Below, piece after piece: positions 10,103 through 18,282 of a stretch of 37,492 bases of DNA. The stretch's first letter is position 1; every line of letters starts with the position of its first letter. Both the position numbers and the translations under genes were made by a program. The notes below the pieces were generated by a model. It ran no database searches. It was not told the DNA's origin and worked only from the letters and a program-made list of their open reading frames with translations. The DNA is from Candidatus Gastranaerophilales bacterium (GTDB lineage: Bacteria; Cyanobacteriota; Vampirovibrionia; Gastranaerophilales; Gastranaerophilaceae): contig CAJOOM010000115.1 of assembly GCA_905236775.1 (NCBI GenBank), positions 1-37,492 of the forward strand, read 5' to 3'.

Positions 10103-10261
10103 AGAAATTGCAGAAAAAATTAAAATTTTTCCTGCAATTTCTGTGGAACGGTTTTAAGCTGGTCTACGTGCTATTCCGCACCTAGACCAGCTTTCACACA
10201 CACTTTAAAATCGGATTTGAAAAACCTCAAAATTTGTCAATTTTTGGGTTTTTCCACATCC
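10103..10261 (+). repeat. Structured intergenic repeat, full copy (three hairpins)
   Basis: Three hairpins follow one another. The first pairs 10103-10121 with 10124-10142 (one mismatch, hairpin tip very tight). The second pairs AAGCTGGTCTA with TAGACCAGCTT around a GTGC-TATTCC-GCAC tip (10156-10171 with 10178-10193). The third pairs 10219-10234 with 10239-10254 around TGTC. The linkers TGGAACGGTTT and TCACACACA-CTTTA and the end CCACATCC recur almost unchanged in the copy at 37354-37492, on the opposite strand. The stem sequences differ between copies but remain paired. It fills most of the gap between murG and gyrB and lies antisense to both. Function is unknown; a structured RNA, a REP-like DNA hairpin or a terminator block are all possible. 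Confidence 0.85.
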
Positions 10262-10266
10262 TTATA

Positions 10267-11400
10267 TTATTTTGCTATATTTTGAACATATTTAGCAATT
10301 TCCTGTGCTGCATCATATTTAGCCAGATATGAAGAATTCTGTTTTAAATAATTCCTTTTAACCGGATTATTTATAAGTTCAATTATATTTTCCCTTAACA
10401 AATTTGTCTCCAAATCCTTGTCTTCTAAGTATATGCAAGCCCCATTTTCAAGTAAAAATTTAGCATTTTTGCGTTGATGGTCAGCAGCAGCATAAGGATA
10501 CGGTATTAATATAGGTGCAACATCAGATGCGCATATCTCAGAAATACTTAATGAACCGGCTCTTGATATTACAATGTCACTGGATTTTAAGACAGACATC
10601 ATATTGCTAAAATAGGGTTTTATAACCAAATTTTTATCCTGTTCCCATGCCGGATAAAATTGTTGTAGTCTTTCTATAACTTCATCATAATTTTTCTTTC
10701 CTGTTTGAAAGATTACTTGTGTATTTTGTTCTTGAGTCAATTCTTTTAGAAGTTCTACTACCGCATTATTGATAGATTTTGCACCTTGAGAACCACCAAT
10801 AATTGCAAGAGTAATTTTATTTGAAAGTGCTAAATCTTGTCTAGCTGCTTCTTTAGATAATGTTTTAAAATCTTCTCTTATGGGATTTCCTGTTATTACT
10901 GTGTGTTTATTAGGAATAAAATTTTTAGCTTTTTCAAAAGCTAAAGAAACATATTTAGCTTTCTTTGATAATTTTCTTGTTACAAGCCCCGGCATGGCAT
11001 CACAATCATGCATCATATAAGGGGTCCTCGTTAGCATGCATCCGAAAATCATAGGAGCAGATACATAGCCGCCGGTTGCAAAAACTGCATTCGGTTTATA
11101 TTTTTTTATATATCTGATTGAACGGATGATTGCCTTAACCAGCTTTATCCCCCACCAAAAAAATTTAGGAGTTAAGCCTCTAGGCATGCCCTTTATACTA
11201 ACATGTAAAAATTTAAATCCTTTCTTTGATGCAAGCTCAAATTCCATGTTACGTTTGTTCCCAACATAAAACACCTTTGCACCGCTTTTTGTTAACTCAT
11301 CAGCAACTGCTAATGCAGGATATATATGTCCGCCGGTTCCGCCACCTGTTACGAAATACCTATGCTCTATATTATTTTCGCTATTGTATATTTCTGACAT
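10267..11400 (-). CDS. murG: MurG, lipid II-forming GlcNAc transferase
   Basis: The enzyme adds N-acetylglucosamine from UDP-GlcNAc to lipid I at the inner face of the cytoplasmic membrane, making lipid II. The roughly 377 residues carry the GT28 blocks TGGGTGGHIYPALAVADEL, FLHVSIKGMPRG, AIIGGSQGAKSINNAV and SRAGSLSISEI, plus PYPYAAADHQRKNA. The start is placed at the ATG at 11398-11400; an in-frame TTG at 11406 is possible because GAGG lies slightly nearer to it. It overlaps the end of ftsW by about 20 bases, so it is translated as part of murD-ftsW-murG. Confidence 0.95.
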   Translation of the reverse strand: MSEIYNSENNIEHRYFVTGGGTGGHIYPALAVADELTKSGAKVFYVGNKRNMEFELASKKGFKFLHVSIKGMPRGLTPKFFWWGIKLVKAIIRSIRYIKKYKPNAVFATGGYVSAPMIFGCMLTRTPYMMHDCDAMPGLVTRKLSKKAKYVSLAFEKAKNFIPNKHTVITGNPIREDFKTLSKEAARQDLALSNKITLAIIGGSQGAKSINNAVVELLKELTQEQNTQVIFQTGKKNYDEVIERLQQFYPAWEQDKNLVIKPYFSNMMSVLKSSDIVISRAGSLSISEICASDVAPILIPYPYAAADHQRKNAKFLLENGACIYLEDKDLETNLLRENIIELINNPVKRNYLKQNSSYLAKYDAAQEIAKYVQNIAK

Positions 11401-12523
11401 TTCCAAATCTTCCTCTTTTTATATTGTCTTTTGATATATTCAATAAAATTCCAATCATCCACAGAGAAACCATAATCGAAGAACCGCCATAACTTATAAA
11501 AGGCATTGGAATACCTGTTGCCGGAACAAATGAACTTGCAACAAACATGTTTGTAAAACCCTGAAAGCATATAGAAAAAGTTAAACCCAGAGCAAGAAGT
11601 TTGCCATAACTATCTTGACATTTAATTGCAATATGGAAACCTCTTTGTAATACAGTCCAGAAAAGACATATAATTAGTAAACAGCCAATAAAACCGTGTT
11701 CTTCGCCAATAACTGCGAATATAAAATCTGTATGGGCTTCCGGAAGCCAAGCCAGTTTTTGTTTGGAGCCTCCATATCCGACGCCACATAATCCGCCTGA
11801 AGCAAATGCTACAAGTGATTGAATTATATTATAACCTGCACCTAAAGGGTCAGACTCAGGATGAAGCCAAGTTGTTATTCTTGAAGACTGATACCCTTTT
11901 AATCCTTTTAACAATAATAGCGGAATCATTAAAGCTGCATAAGAACAAATTAATTTAAAAGAGCCGCCAGCACAGAGATATATTGTAACAGAAGTTGCCA
12001 GTAAAAGTATAACCATACTTAAATTAGGTTGGATAAATATAAGTCCAATCATAATCAATATCGGTATAAAAGCTCTGGTTATCTTTTTTTCATCCAAAAG
12101 TAATGCATTTTTAGAAAACACAGCAGCCAAAAGCATTACTACAGCGGGCTTTGCGAATTCAGAAGGCTGAAGATTCATCGGGCCTATATTAATCCATCTT
12201 TGAGCACCATTAACAGTTACACCTGCTACTTTTACCAGAATTAGCATTATTATAACAAAACCTACAAACGGCATTGTATATGTAAGCAATTTCTTGTAAT
12301 GAAAGTTTGAAAAAAATCTTAAACCGATAAAACCAATAACAACTCCGACAGCTTGCTGCATAAGAAATCTTGCTGGATGAAGTCCCATATCTACACATTT
12401 TTGCGCACTTGCAGAGAATATTGCCATAAGTCCAATGACAACAAGAAATATAACCGCTATTAGTAACGGTTTATCCGATTGCATGTTTTGAGGGCTTAAA
12501 TTTTCATCATTTTGATAAGACAT
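11381..12523 (-). CDS. ftsW: FtsW, septal peptidoglycan polymerase (SEDS family)
   Basis: This is a polytopic SEDS glycosyltransferase that polymerises lipid II at the division site with a class B PBP. About 380 residues form roughly ten membrane helices. Motifs seen are AQRWINIGPMNLQPSEFAKP, HPESDPLGAGYNIIQSL, WLPEAHTDFIFAVIGEEHG (with the essential Asp) and TGIPMPFISYGGSS. The start is placed at the ATG at 12521-12523 (MSYQNDENL). Longer in-frame starts up to 12571 lie inside murD and have poor ribosome-site spacing. It overlaps murD by 17 bases and murG by about 20. RodA is the alternative; the mur context favours FtsW. Confidence 0.92.
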   Translation of the reverse strand: MSYQNDENLSPQNMQSDKPLLIAVIFLVVIGLMAIFSASAQKCVDMGLHPARFLMQQAVGVVIGFIGLRFFSNFHYKKLLTYTMPFVGFVIIMLILVKVAGVTVNGAQRWINIGPMNLQPSEFAKPAVVMLLAAVFSKNALLLDEKKITRAFIPILIMIGLIFIQPNLSMVILLLATSVTIYLCAGGSFKLICSYAALMIPLLLLKGLKGYQSSRITTWLHPESDPLGAGYNIIQSLVAFASGGLCGVGYGGSKQKLAWLPEAHTDFIFAVIGEEHGFIGCLLIICLFWTVLQRGFHIAIKCQDSYGKLLALGLTFSICFQGFTNMFVASSFVPATGIPMPFISYGGSSIMVSLWMIGILLNISKDNIKRGRFGNVRNIQ

Positions 12524-13814
12524 AATCTTTAAAGACATCTCCTCTGTGTTCATAACTCTTGAACATATCAAAACTTGCGCAAGCAGGTGAAAGAAGAATT
12601 ACATCCGGTTTTAAACTTATAGCTTTATCAATTGCATCTTCCATACTTCTTTCTTTTATTATATTACTAAAACCGTTTTTAATCAGATTTTCTTCAAACC
12701 TTTGAGTTGCTTCTCCAATTAGCAAAACAGTATTAATATGTTTGTTTATAGAATTGCACATTTGAGTTAAATCGGTATTTTTATCGCGACCGCCTAGAAT
12801 TAAGGCAACATCGACATTATTAAATGAATCAATCGCTACAATTGAAGCTTCTGGATTTGTTGCTTTTGAATCATTATAAAAAGTGATTCCATTCATTTCT
12901 CGAACTTTTTCCAATCTGTGGTTTGGAGCTTTAAAAGACATTATTCTTTCTCTTATATCTTCATTTTTCATGCCGATTAATTTAGCAATTGCTATGCCGC
13001 ACATAATATTTTGGTAATTGTGATGTCCAATTAATGGACAATCTGCAAGTGATATAATCTCTTCACCTTTATAATAAATAGTATTATTTTGAATGTAACA
13101 ATCTTTGTCATCATCAAATAAAATAACATTTTTGCATTTTTTAGAAAACTCTAAAAGTTTTTTATCTTGAGCATTCAAAATAGAATATTCAGGTGATTGA
13201 GAACCAAGAAATAGTTTAGCTTTTGCATTAAAATAATTTTCTAAACCGCCATGCCAGTCTATATGATCCGGAGTAAAATTTGTCCAGCATGCTATTTTTG
13301 CTTTAAATTGACTTGTCATTTCCGCTTGAAAAGAACTAACTTCGCATACAAGAAAATCGTGCTTTTCATTAATTAATGATGTTGGAGGAATTCCGATATT
13401 ACCGCATGCAGGAGCTGAAAAATTTTTACTTAATATATGTGATACAAGCGATGTAGTGGTTGTTTTTCCATTTGTTCCGGTAATTACGATAAAAGGAATT
13501 TGAGTATTTCTATATGCATACTCTATCTCTGATATTATAGGAATGTTTAGTTTATTAAGTTTTTGGAATATCTCTGATTTAGGCGGAATTCCCGGACTTG
13601 TAATCGCATAATCAGAACCCTTAATAAAATCATCTGTATGCCCGCCTGTTTCTATTTGAATACCCATTGACTTCAATTTTGTTATTTCATCAAGATATTC
13701 TTCTTTCGGTTCTTTTCCCTCCGTTATATATACATCAGCGCCTTTGCTTTTAACATCAATTGCAGCAGCAATGCCGCTTTTAGACAATCCTAAAACTAAA
13801 ACTTTTTTTCCCAT
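12507..13814 (-). CDS. murD: MurD, UDP-MurNAc-L-Ala:D-Glu ligase
   Basis: This is the ATP-dependent cytosolic ligase that adds D-glutamate to UDP-MurNAc-L-alanine. The 435 residues fit the family. The N-terminal nucleotide-sugar domain starts VLVLGLSKSGIAAA, the central domain has the P-loop VITGTNGKTTTTSLVSHIL and WTNFTPDHIDWHGG, and the C-terminal domain has YNDSKATNPEASIVAI and LGGRDKNTDL. GGAGAGG precedes the ATG. It is the first gene of murD-ftsW-murG; MurC and MurB, often next to this block, are absent from the window. Confidence 0.95.
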   Translation of the reverse strand: MGKKVLVLGLSKSGIAAAIDVKSKGADVYITEGKEPKEEYLDEITKLKSMGIQIETGGHTDDFIKGSDYAITSPGIPPKSEIFQKLNKLNIPIISEIEYAYRNTQIPFIVITGTNGKTTTTSLVSHILSKNFSAPACGNIGIPPTSLINEKHDFLVCEVSSFQAEMTSQFKAKIACWTNFTPDHIDWHGGLENYFNAKAKLFLGSQSPEYSILNAQDKKLLEFSKKCKNVILFDDDKDCYIQNNTIYYKGEEIISLADCPLIGHHNYQNIMCGIAIAKLIGMKNEDIRERIMSFKAPNHRLEKVREMNGITFYNDSKATNPEASIVAIDSFNNVDVALILGGRDKNTDLTQMCNSINKHINTVLLIGEATQRFEENLIKNGFSNIIKERSMEDAIDKAISLKPDVILLSPACASFDMFKSYEHRGDVFKDYVLSK

Positions 13815-13943
13815 TATTCCTCTCCAACTATTTTTAATTCTATATTAAAAACTATAAAAAATAAAATTTTGAGAAAAGTAATAAAAATAAATTTGGCTGT
13901 TTTTACAATTCTTTACAATAATTTAGCATTATTAGAATATAAA

Positions 13944-13952
13944 TGATATAAT
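13944..13952 (+). promoter_or_regulatory. ruvA extended -10 element
   Basis: TGATATAAT (TATAAT at 13947-13952) lies 22 bases before the chosen ATG. A weak TTAGCA at 13923-13928 is 18 bases upstream. The gap shared with murD is 160 bases and holds promoters for both directions. Confidence 0.45.
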
Positions 13953-13974
13953 TACTCAAGGGAGTATGTTAATA

Positions 13975-14586
13975 ATGTTCGACTACTTTAAGGGATTTAT
14001 CACAGATAAAAGAAAAACATCAAAAGGTACGTATCTTTCAATTGAAACAGCAGGGGTTGGGTATTTATTAGAAATCACTGACAGAGATTTTGAACTGGTA
14101 GAAGTTAATGAAGATAAACCTCAAAAGATATATTCTCTTCTTACACATAGAGAAGATGCAATGTCTTTGTATGGTTTCTTAAATAAAGAAACGCGTGATA
14201 TTTTTCAAATACTTTTATCTGTATCAGGAGTAGGCGCAAAAATGGCAATAGCGCTTTTGAATGAATTTGATGCCTGTGACGTTATATCTCTTGTCATAGA
14301 CGGTAATTTTAAAGAACTTACACGTGCAAAAGGTGTCGGACCAAAGCTTGCTCAAAAAATAATATTGGAACTAAAAGATAAACTCATGAAAACAGAACTT
14401 CCAAAATCTTCATCGCAGTTTGTACCGCAGACTCAAGCAATAAGTGATACTCAAGCGGTATTGCTATCACTCGGATATGAAGAAGATGAGATTGAAGATG
14501 CAATCAAAAAGGTAATGCCTACTGTTCAAGAAGCATCAAATTCTGAGGAAGTCTTAAGAAAAGCTTTAACTACTCTCTCAATGTAA
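13975..14586 (+). CDS. ruvA: Holliday junction branch-migration protein RuvA
   Basis: RuvA tetramers bind Holliday junctions and load the RuvB motor. About 203 residues are arranged as an N-terminal OB fold (MFDYFKGFIT onwards), tandem helix-hairpin-helix motifs (LLSVSGVGAKMAIALLNEF and RAKGVGPKLAQKIILELKDK) and a C-terminal RuvB-contacting domain (about 155-203). The start is set at the second ATG (13975), ten bases after GGGAG; the first ATG at 13966 is only one base from it. RuvB and RuvC are not in the window. Confidence 0.95.
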   Translation: MFDYFKGFITDKRKTSKGTYLSIETAGVGYLLEITDRDFELVEVNEDKPQKIYSLLTHREDAMSLYGFLNKETRDIFQILLSVSGVGAKMAIALLNEFDACDVISLVIDGNFKELTRAKGVGPKLAQKIILELKDKLMKTELPKSSSQFVPQTQAISDTQAVLLSLGYEEDEIEDAIKKVMPTVQEASNSEEVLRKALTTLSM

Positions 14587-14663
14587 ATAAATGTAACTTT
14601 TTCTGAAAAATATGGCAAAAATATTTGTTCAGATGGTTTAAGAGAAGTAGAAGAAGGTTAAAT

Positions 14664-16262
14664 ATGAAAATCAGCAAAATAGGCGGAATGTACAATTTAA
14701 AAACATTTCGTTCAAATGATACCAACAATCCCAATCAGAACAAGGGGAAAGAAAATTCATTAGTAAAATCCCCCTTGAAAGATAGTTTTGAGCTTTCTAT
14801 AGGATACGTAAACGATACACACGGTCAAACTAACAATATGATGCGAATTTTATCCGGAATAGACGGAGATATTGTCTTATCGGCAGGTGACAATGATATA
14901 GGAGATGAAAAAAATAAAGGTATTCATAGAGCTACTGCAAAATTTTTAAATATTGCTAATGTTGTTGCAACTGCAGTAGGTAATCATGAGATGGATACTA
15001 CTCAAGAAGATTTAATGGATTCTTTTAATACTTATAAAGCAGATGCACTTGTAGTAAATATGAAAAAGGATGATATAGACGAACAAGATGAGGAAAATGT
15101 AAAAAAACTTGGCAGAGCGCGCTTAGAAGAAAGTTTAAAACCATCTAAAATAGTAGAAGTCAAGGGCGAAAAAATAGGTCTTATTGGAGCATCTCCGATT
15201 GATATGTTTGACAGACTTACACACCCTAATTATCATACGGATTGTCATGTTAATCCGCTTGATGAAACTATTGAAGATATTCAAGATGAAGTTGATAACT
15301 TAAAAGAACAAGGTGTAAATAAAATAGTCTTGCTCTCTCATCTCGGGAATAAAAAAGACAAACAAGTAGCTCAAACAACTGATGGAATTGATATAATTAT
15401 CGGTGGACATACGCATGAACTTATAGAAGGAATAAAAGACGGAGAAAATTTATTATTCTCCAAGAGCGGTGAGCCGGTAATTTTAACAGAAGCCGGTCGT
15501 GACGGTAACTTTTTCGGAAAGTTAAATTTAACTTTTGATAAAGATGGTATAATCACAAAAGCTCAAAATAATTTAGGTGAAACAGGATTATTCCATAAGA
15601 ATTTAGTTAATCAATATATTTTTGAAAATGTTTTAGGTGCGCCGGAAAAAGTCGGATACATTCAATTTGCACCGCCCCCTCCAAAGTCGCTCACGGAAGA
15701 AAATCCACACGCAAATTTTGTATGTGATGTAATGAGAGCCGAAACTAACTCAGATATTGCACTATGGCACAATTGCGGAGTCAGAAATTTTTTCCATGAG
15801 GGAGAAATTAATTCAAGCGACATCAAAGATATTTCACCGTTTTTGGATTTTGTAGTAGTGGCAGAAGTTCCTGAAAAAACTTTAGTAGATTTATTCAAAA
15901 AAGCAATAAAAGATACTTATTCCACAAGCAGCAGGAAGCCGGGATTAATTGCTGTCTCAGGACTTGAATACACTGTTAATGAAAATAACGGTACTCTTGT
16001 TGATATGAAATACATAGATAAGCAAGGTAATATTCAAAATATAGATGTTGAAAATCCAAGTGAAACAAAAAAATACAAAGTTGTCACAGATGAATTTTTA
16101 ATGTCCGCAGGTGCAGATTACAGTATTTTAGCAAAAGAAGAAGATTATTTAAAAAAATATTCTTATGATAAAGATATTATGGTTTGTAATTACATAAAAA
16201 GAAATAATAAACCGATTATAATAAATCAAGTAGGCAGGATTAAATATACTGATGAAAAATAA
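14664..16262 (+). CDS. 5'-nucleotidase/UshA-like metallophosphatase, copy 1
   Basis: This is a 532-residue protein of the two-domain 5'-nucleotidase family. The N-terminal metallophosphatase domain has the dimetal ligands in YVNDTHGQ (Asp51, His53), SAGDND (Asp76), GNHEMD (Asn107, His108), LLSHLG and GGHTHE. The C-terminal substrate-binding domain has ENPHANFVCDVM and ALWHNCGVRN. The start is the ATG after AGAAGG. The N-terminus (about 45 residues, Asn/Lys-rich) is not a signal peptide, although related enzymes are usually secreted. The next gene is a close tandem paralogue. Substrate cannot be read from sequence. Confidence 0.88.
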   Translation: MKISKIGGMYNLKTFRSNDTNNPNQNKGKENSLVKSPLKDSFELSIGYVNDTHGQTNNMMRILSGIDGDIVLSAGDNDIGDEKNKGIHRATAKFLNIANVVATAVGNHEMDTTQEDLMDSFNTYKADALVVNMKKDDIDEQDEENVKKLGRARLEESLKPSKIVEVKGEKIGLIGASPIDMFDRLTHPNYHTDCHVNPLDETIEDIQDEVDNLKEQGVNKIVLLSHLGNKKDKQVAQTTDGIDIIIGGHTHELIEGIKDGENLLFSKSGEPVILTEAGRDGNFFGKLNLTFDKDGIITKAQNNLGETGLFHKNLVNQYIFENVLGAPEKVGYIQFAPPPPKSLTEENPHANFVCDVMRAETNSDIALWHNCGVRNFFHEGEINSSDIKDISPFLDFVVVAEVPEKTLVDLFKKAIKDTYSTSSRKPGLIAVSGLEYTVNENNGTLVDMKYIDKQGNIQNIDVENPSETKKYKVVTDEFLMSAGADYSILAKEEDYLKKYSYDKDIMVCNYIKRNNKPIIINQVGRIKYTDEK

Positions 16263-16280
16263 AAAGCAGGAAAATAAAAT

Positions 16281-17858
16281 ATGAATATTCAGCGAATCAC
16301 CAACATAAATCCAACAATTAAGCTAATATCTTCACAAAAAATTCCTTTCAGAAGTGAAGATAAATTAGAACGGACTCCAAAATCAGATACGTTTGAATTA
16401 AGTATTGGTTACATAAACGATTTACACGGTCAAACAAATAACATGATGAGGATTCTTTCGGGGATAAAAGGTGATATTATTCTGTCTGGCGGTGATAACG
16501 ATATTGGGGATGAGAAAAACCGACATGTACACGATGCTACCGTAAAATTTTTAAATTTAGCGGGAGTAAGCGGAACTGCTCTTGGTAATCATGAAATGGA
16601 TACAAAACAAGGAGATTTAAAAGAAACTGCTGCAAAATTTAACGGTAAAATTTTAGCTGTTAATATTGAACAAAAACCTTTGGAAGAGCAATCGCAGGAT
16701 GAAATTGACAATTATAATAAGATTAATATAAGAGATTTTATTAAACCATCCACAATTGTTAATGTAAGAGGAGAAAAAGTAGGTTTAATAGGAACGACAC
16801 CTGTTGATTTAATTGAAAGAGCCACTCATCCTGACTATCATAAAGATTGCAAAGCATATGATTTAGATACAACTATTGAATTAATCCAACAAGAGATTAA
16901 TAATTTAAAAACTCAAGGTGTAGATAAAATAATACTACTATCTCATTTAGGATTAGAAAGAGATAAACAAGTCGGCAGAAATACAGATGGAATTGATGTA
17001 ATTATTGGTGGTCATACTCATGAACTTCTTGAAGGAATTAAAGAAAATGAAAATTTAATATATTCTAAAAATGGTGAACCTATAATTATTACTGAAGCGG
17101 GTAAAGATGGCAAGCACTTCGGAGAATTGAATTTAACCTTCGATAAAGACGGTGTAATTACAAAAGCTCAAAACAACTTAGGAGATTCAAGTCTCTATCA
17201 CAGAAATTTGGTTCACCAATATATATTTAATGAGATTTTAGGTAAACCGGAACAAGTCGGTTATATTGAATATGCGCCACCTGCGCCAAAATCGCTAATG
17301 GAAGAAAATCCACATGCAAACTTTATGTGCGATGCAATGAAGTATGAAATGGATGCAGATATTGCATTATGGAATAATGCGGGAACAAGAAATCATTTTA
17401 AAAAAGGAAATATTGATACCAGTGATATAAAAGAAATTGCTCCTTTTGCAGATAATATTTCTATTGCTGAAGTATCGGAGGCGACACTTGTTAATGCATT
17501 CAAAAAAGCAATAGAGATTAGTTATAATTCAGTAGGCAATAAACCTGGACTACTAGCTGTATCCGGATTAAACTATACAATAAGTCCATCTAAAAAAACT
17601 CTTGTTGGTATGAATTTTGTTGATAAAAACGGATATGAACATCCTATAAATGTAGATAATCCTAGAAAAGATAAAACGTATAAAGTTGTATCAGACTCTT
17701 TTGTAATGTCTTGGGGGGCGGATTATGATATACTATCGCCAACAGAAGAGTGTCTGGAATATCCGTTTAATAAAGCATACTTGACTTGTGAATATATAAA
17801 GCACTTGAATAAACCAATTTTCATTAATCAGACAGGTCGAATTAAATTTGAAGAATAG
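16281..17858 (+). CDS. 5'-nucleotidase/UshA-like metallophosphatase, copy 2
   Basis: This is a 525-residue tandem paralogue of the preceding protein, 18 bases downstream. Shared blocks include HGQTNNMMRILSG, GDNDIGDEKN, GNHEMDT, IIGGHTHEL, TFDKDG.ITKAQNNLG and ENPHANF. The metal ligands are intact (Asp47 and His49 in INDLHGQ, the GNHE and GGHTH motifs). The N-terminus again lacks a signal peptide and carries IPFRSED about 20 residues before the catalytic domain. A modest AGGA precedes the ATG. The pair arose by local duplication and has diverged over its whole length. Confidence 0.88.
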   Translation: MNIQRITNINPTIKLISSQKIPFRSEDKLERTPKSDTFELSIGYINDLHGQTNNMMRILSGIKGDIILSGGDNDIGDEKNRHVHDATVKFLNLAGVSGTALGNHEMDTKQGDLKETAAKFNGKILAVNIEQKPLEEQSQDEIDNYNKINIRDFIKPSTIVNVRGEKVGLIGTTPVDLIERATHPDYHKDCKAYDLDTTIELIQQEINNLKTQGVDKIILLSHLGLERDKQVGRNTDGIDVIIGGHTHELLEGIKENENLIYSKNGEPIIITEAGKDGKHFGELNLTFDKDGVITKAQNNLGDSSLYHRNLVHQYIFNEILGKPEQVGYIEYAPPAPKSLMEENPHANFMCDAMKYEMDADIALWNNAGTRNHFKKGNIDTSDIKEIAPFADNISIAEVSEATLVNAFKKAIEISYNSVGNKPGLLAVSGLNYTISPSKKTLVGMNFVDKNGYEHPINVDNPRKDKTYKVVSDSFVMSWGADYDILSPTEECLEYPFNKAYLTCEYIKHLNKPIFINQTGRIKFEE

Positions 17859-17868
17859 GAATTATATT

Positions 17869-18243
17869 ATGAAAGCAGATTTAAATATTAATATCCAACC
17901 AAGTTTTCAAGCACGTATTTCACCAAGATTTGAAAAATTTATGCGCAGTTATATAAACAATGGTAAAAACAAATTAGAAAATACGCATAAACTAAACTCT
18001 AAGCTGGAACAGATAAATAATTTCGGATATGATAATTATACAATAGAGCTAATAAATAAAAATGTGAGTTACGGAAAAGAATACTATTTGGCAGCAGTTC
18101 CGGATGGTGCGCCTATAAAAGATGCTATCCTTATTGATAAAAAAGAGAACGTTTGGAAAATTATTAATTCTCTTTTAAATATGCGAAAAAGCAAATTCGT
18201 ATATAAAATAAATAAAGGTATAAAAATAAAACCGGATGAATAA
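17869..18243 (+). CDS. Hypothetical protein behind the nucleotidase pair
   Basis: This is a 124-residue basic, soluble protein. It starts MKADLNINIQPSFQARISP; the ATG at 17869 follows AGGA and lies 11 bases after the nucleotidase stop, so it is probably in the same operon. The segment PSFQARIS resembles the short N-terminal motifs FRSND and FRSED of the two upstream proteins. The C-terminus is rich in Lys and Ile (KINKGIKIKPDE). No family is recognised and the function is unknown. Confidence 0.5.
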   Translation: MKADLNINIQPSFQARISPRFEKFMRSYINNGKNKLENTHKLNSKLEQINNFGYDNYTIELINKNVSYGKEYYLAAVPDGAPIKDAILIDKKENVWKIINSLLNMRKSKFVYKINKGIKIKPDE

Positions 18244-18267
18244 AATATTTTTTGATTTTCCTTTTTA

Positions 18268-18282
18268 TGCTAGAATCCTATT
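18268..18282 (+). promoter_or_regulatory. mutS extended -10, predicted leaderless start
   Basis: TGCTAGAAT (TAGAAT at 18271-18276) ends exactly six bases before the ATG at 18283. No clear -35 box and no ribosome binding site are seen. Transcription should start at or next to the start codon. Confidence 0.45.

Noticed and set aside
10156-10193. Integron attC site
   Set aside because: A folded site with variable stems and constant ends is reminiscent of attC, but no RYYYAAC/GTTRRRY pair, integrase or gene cassettes are present.
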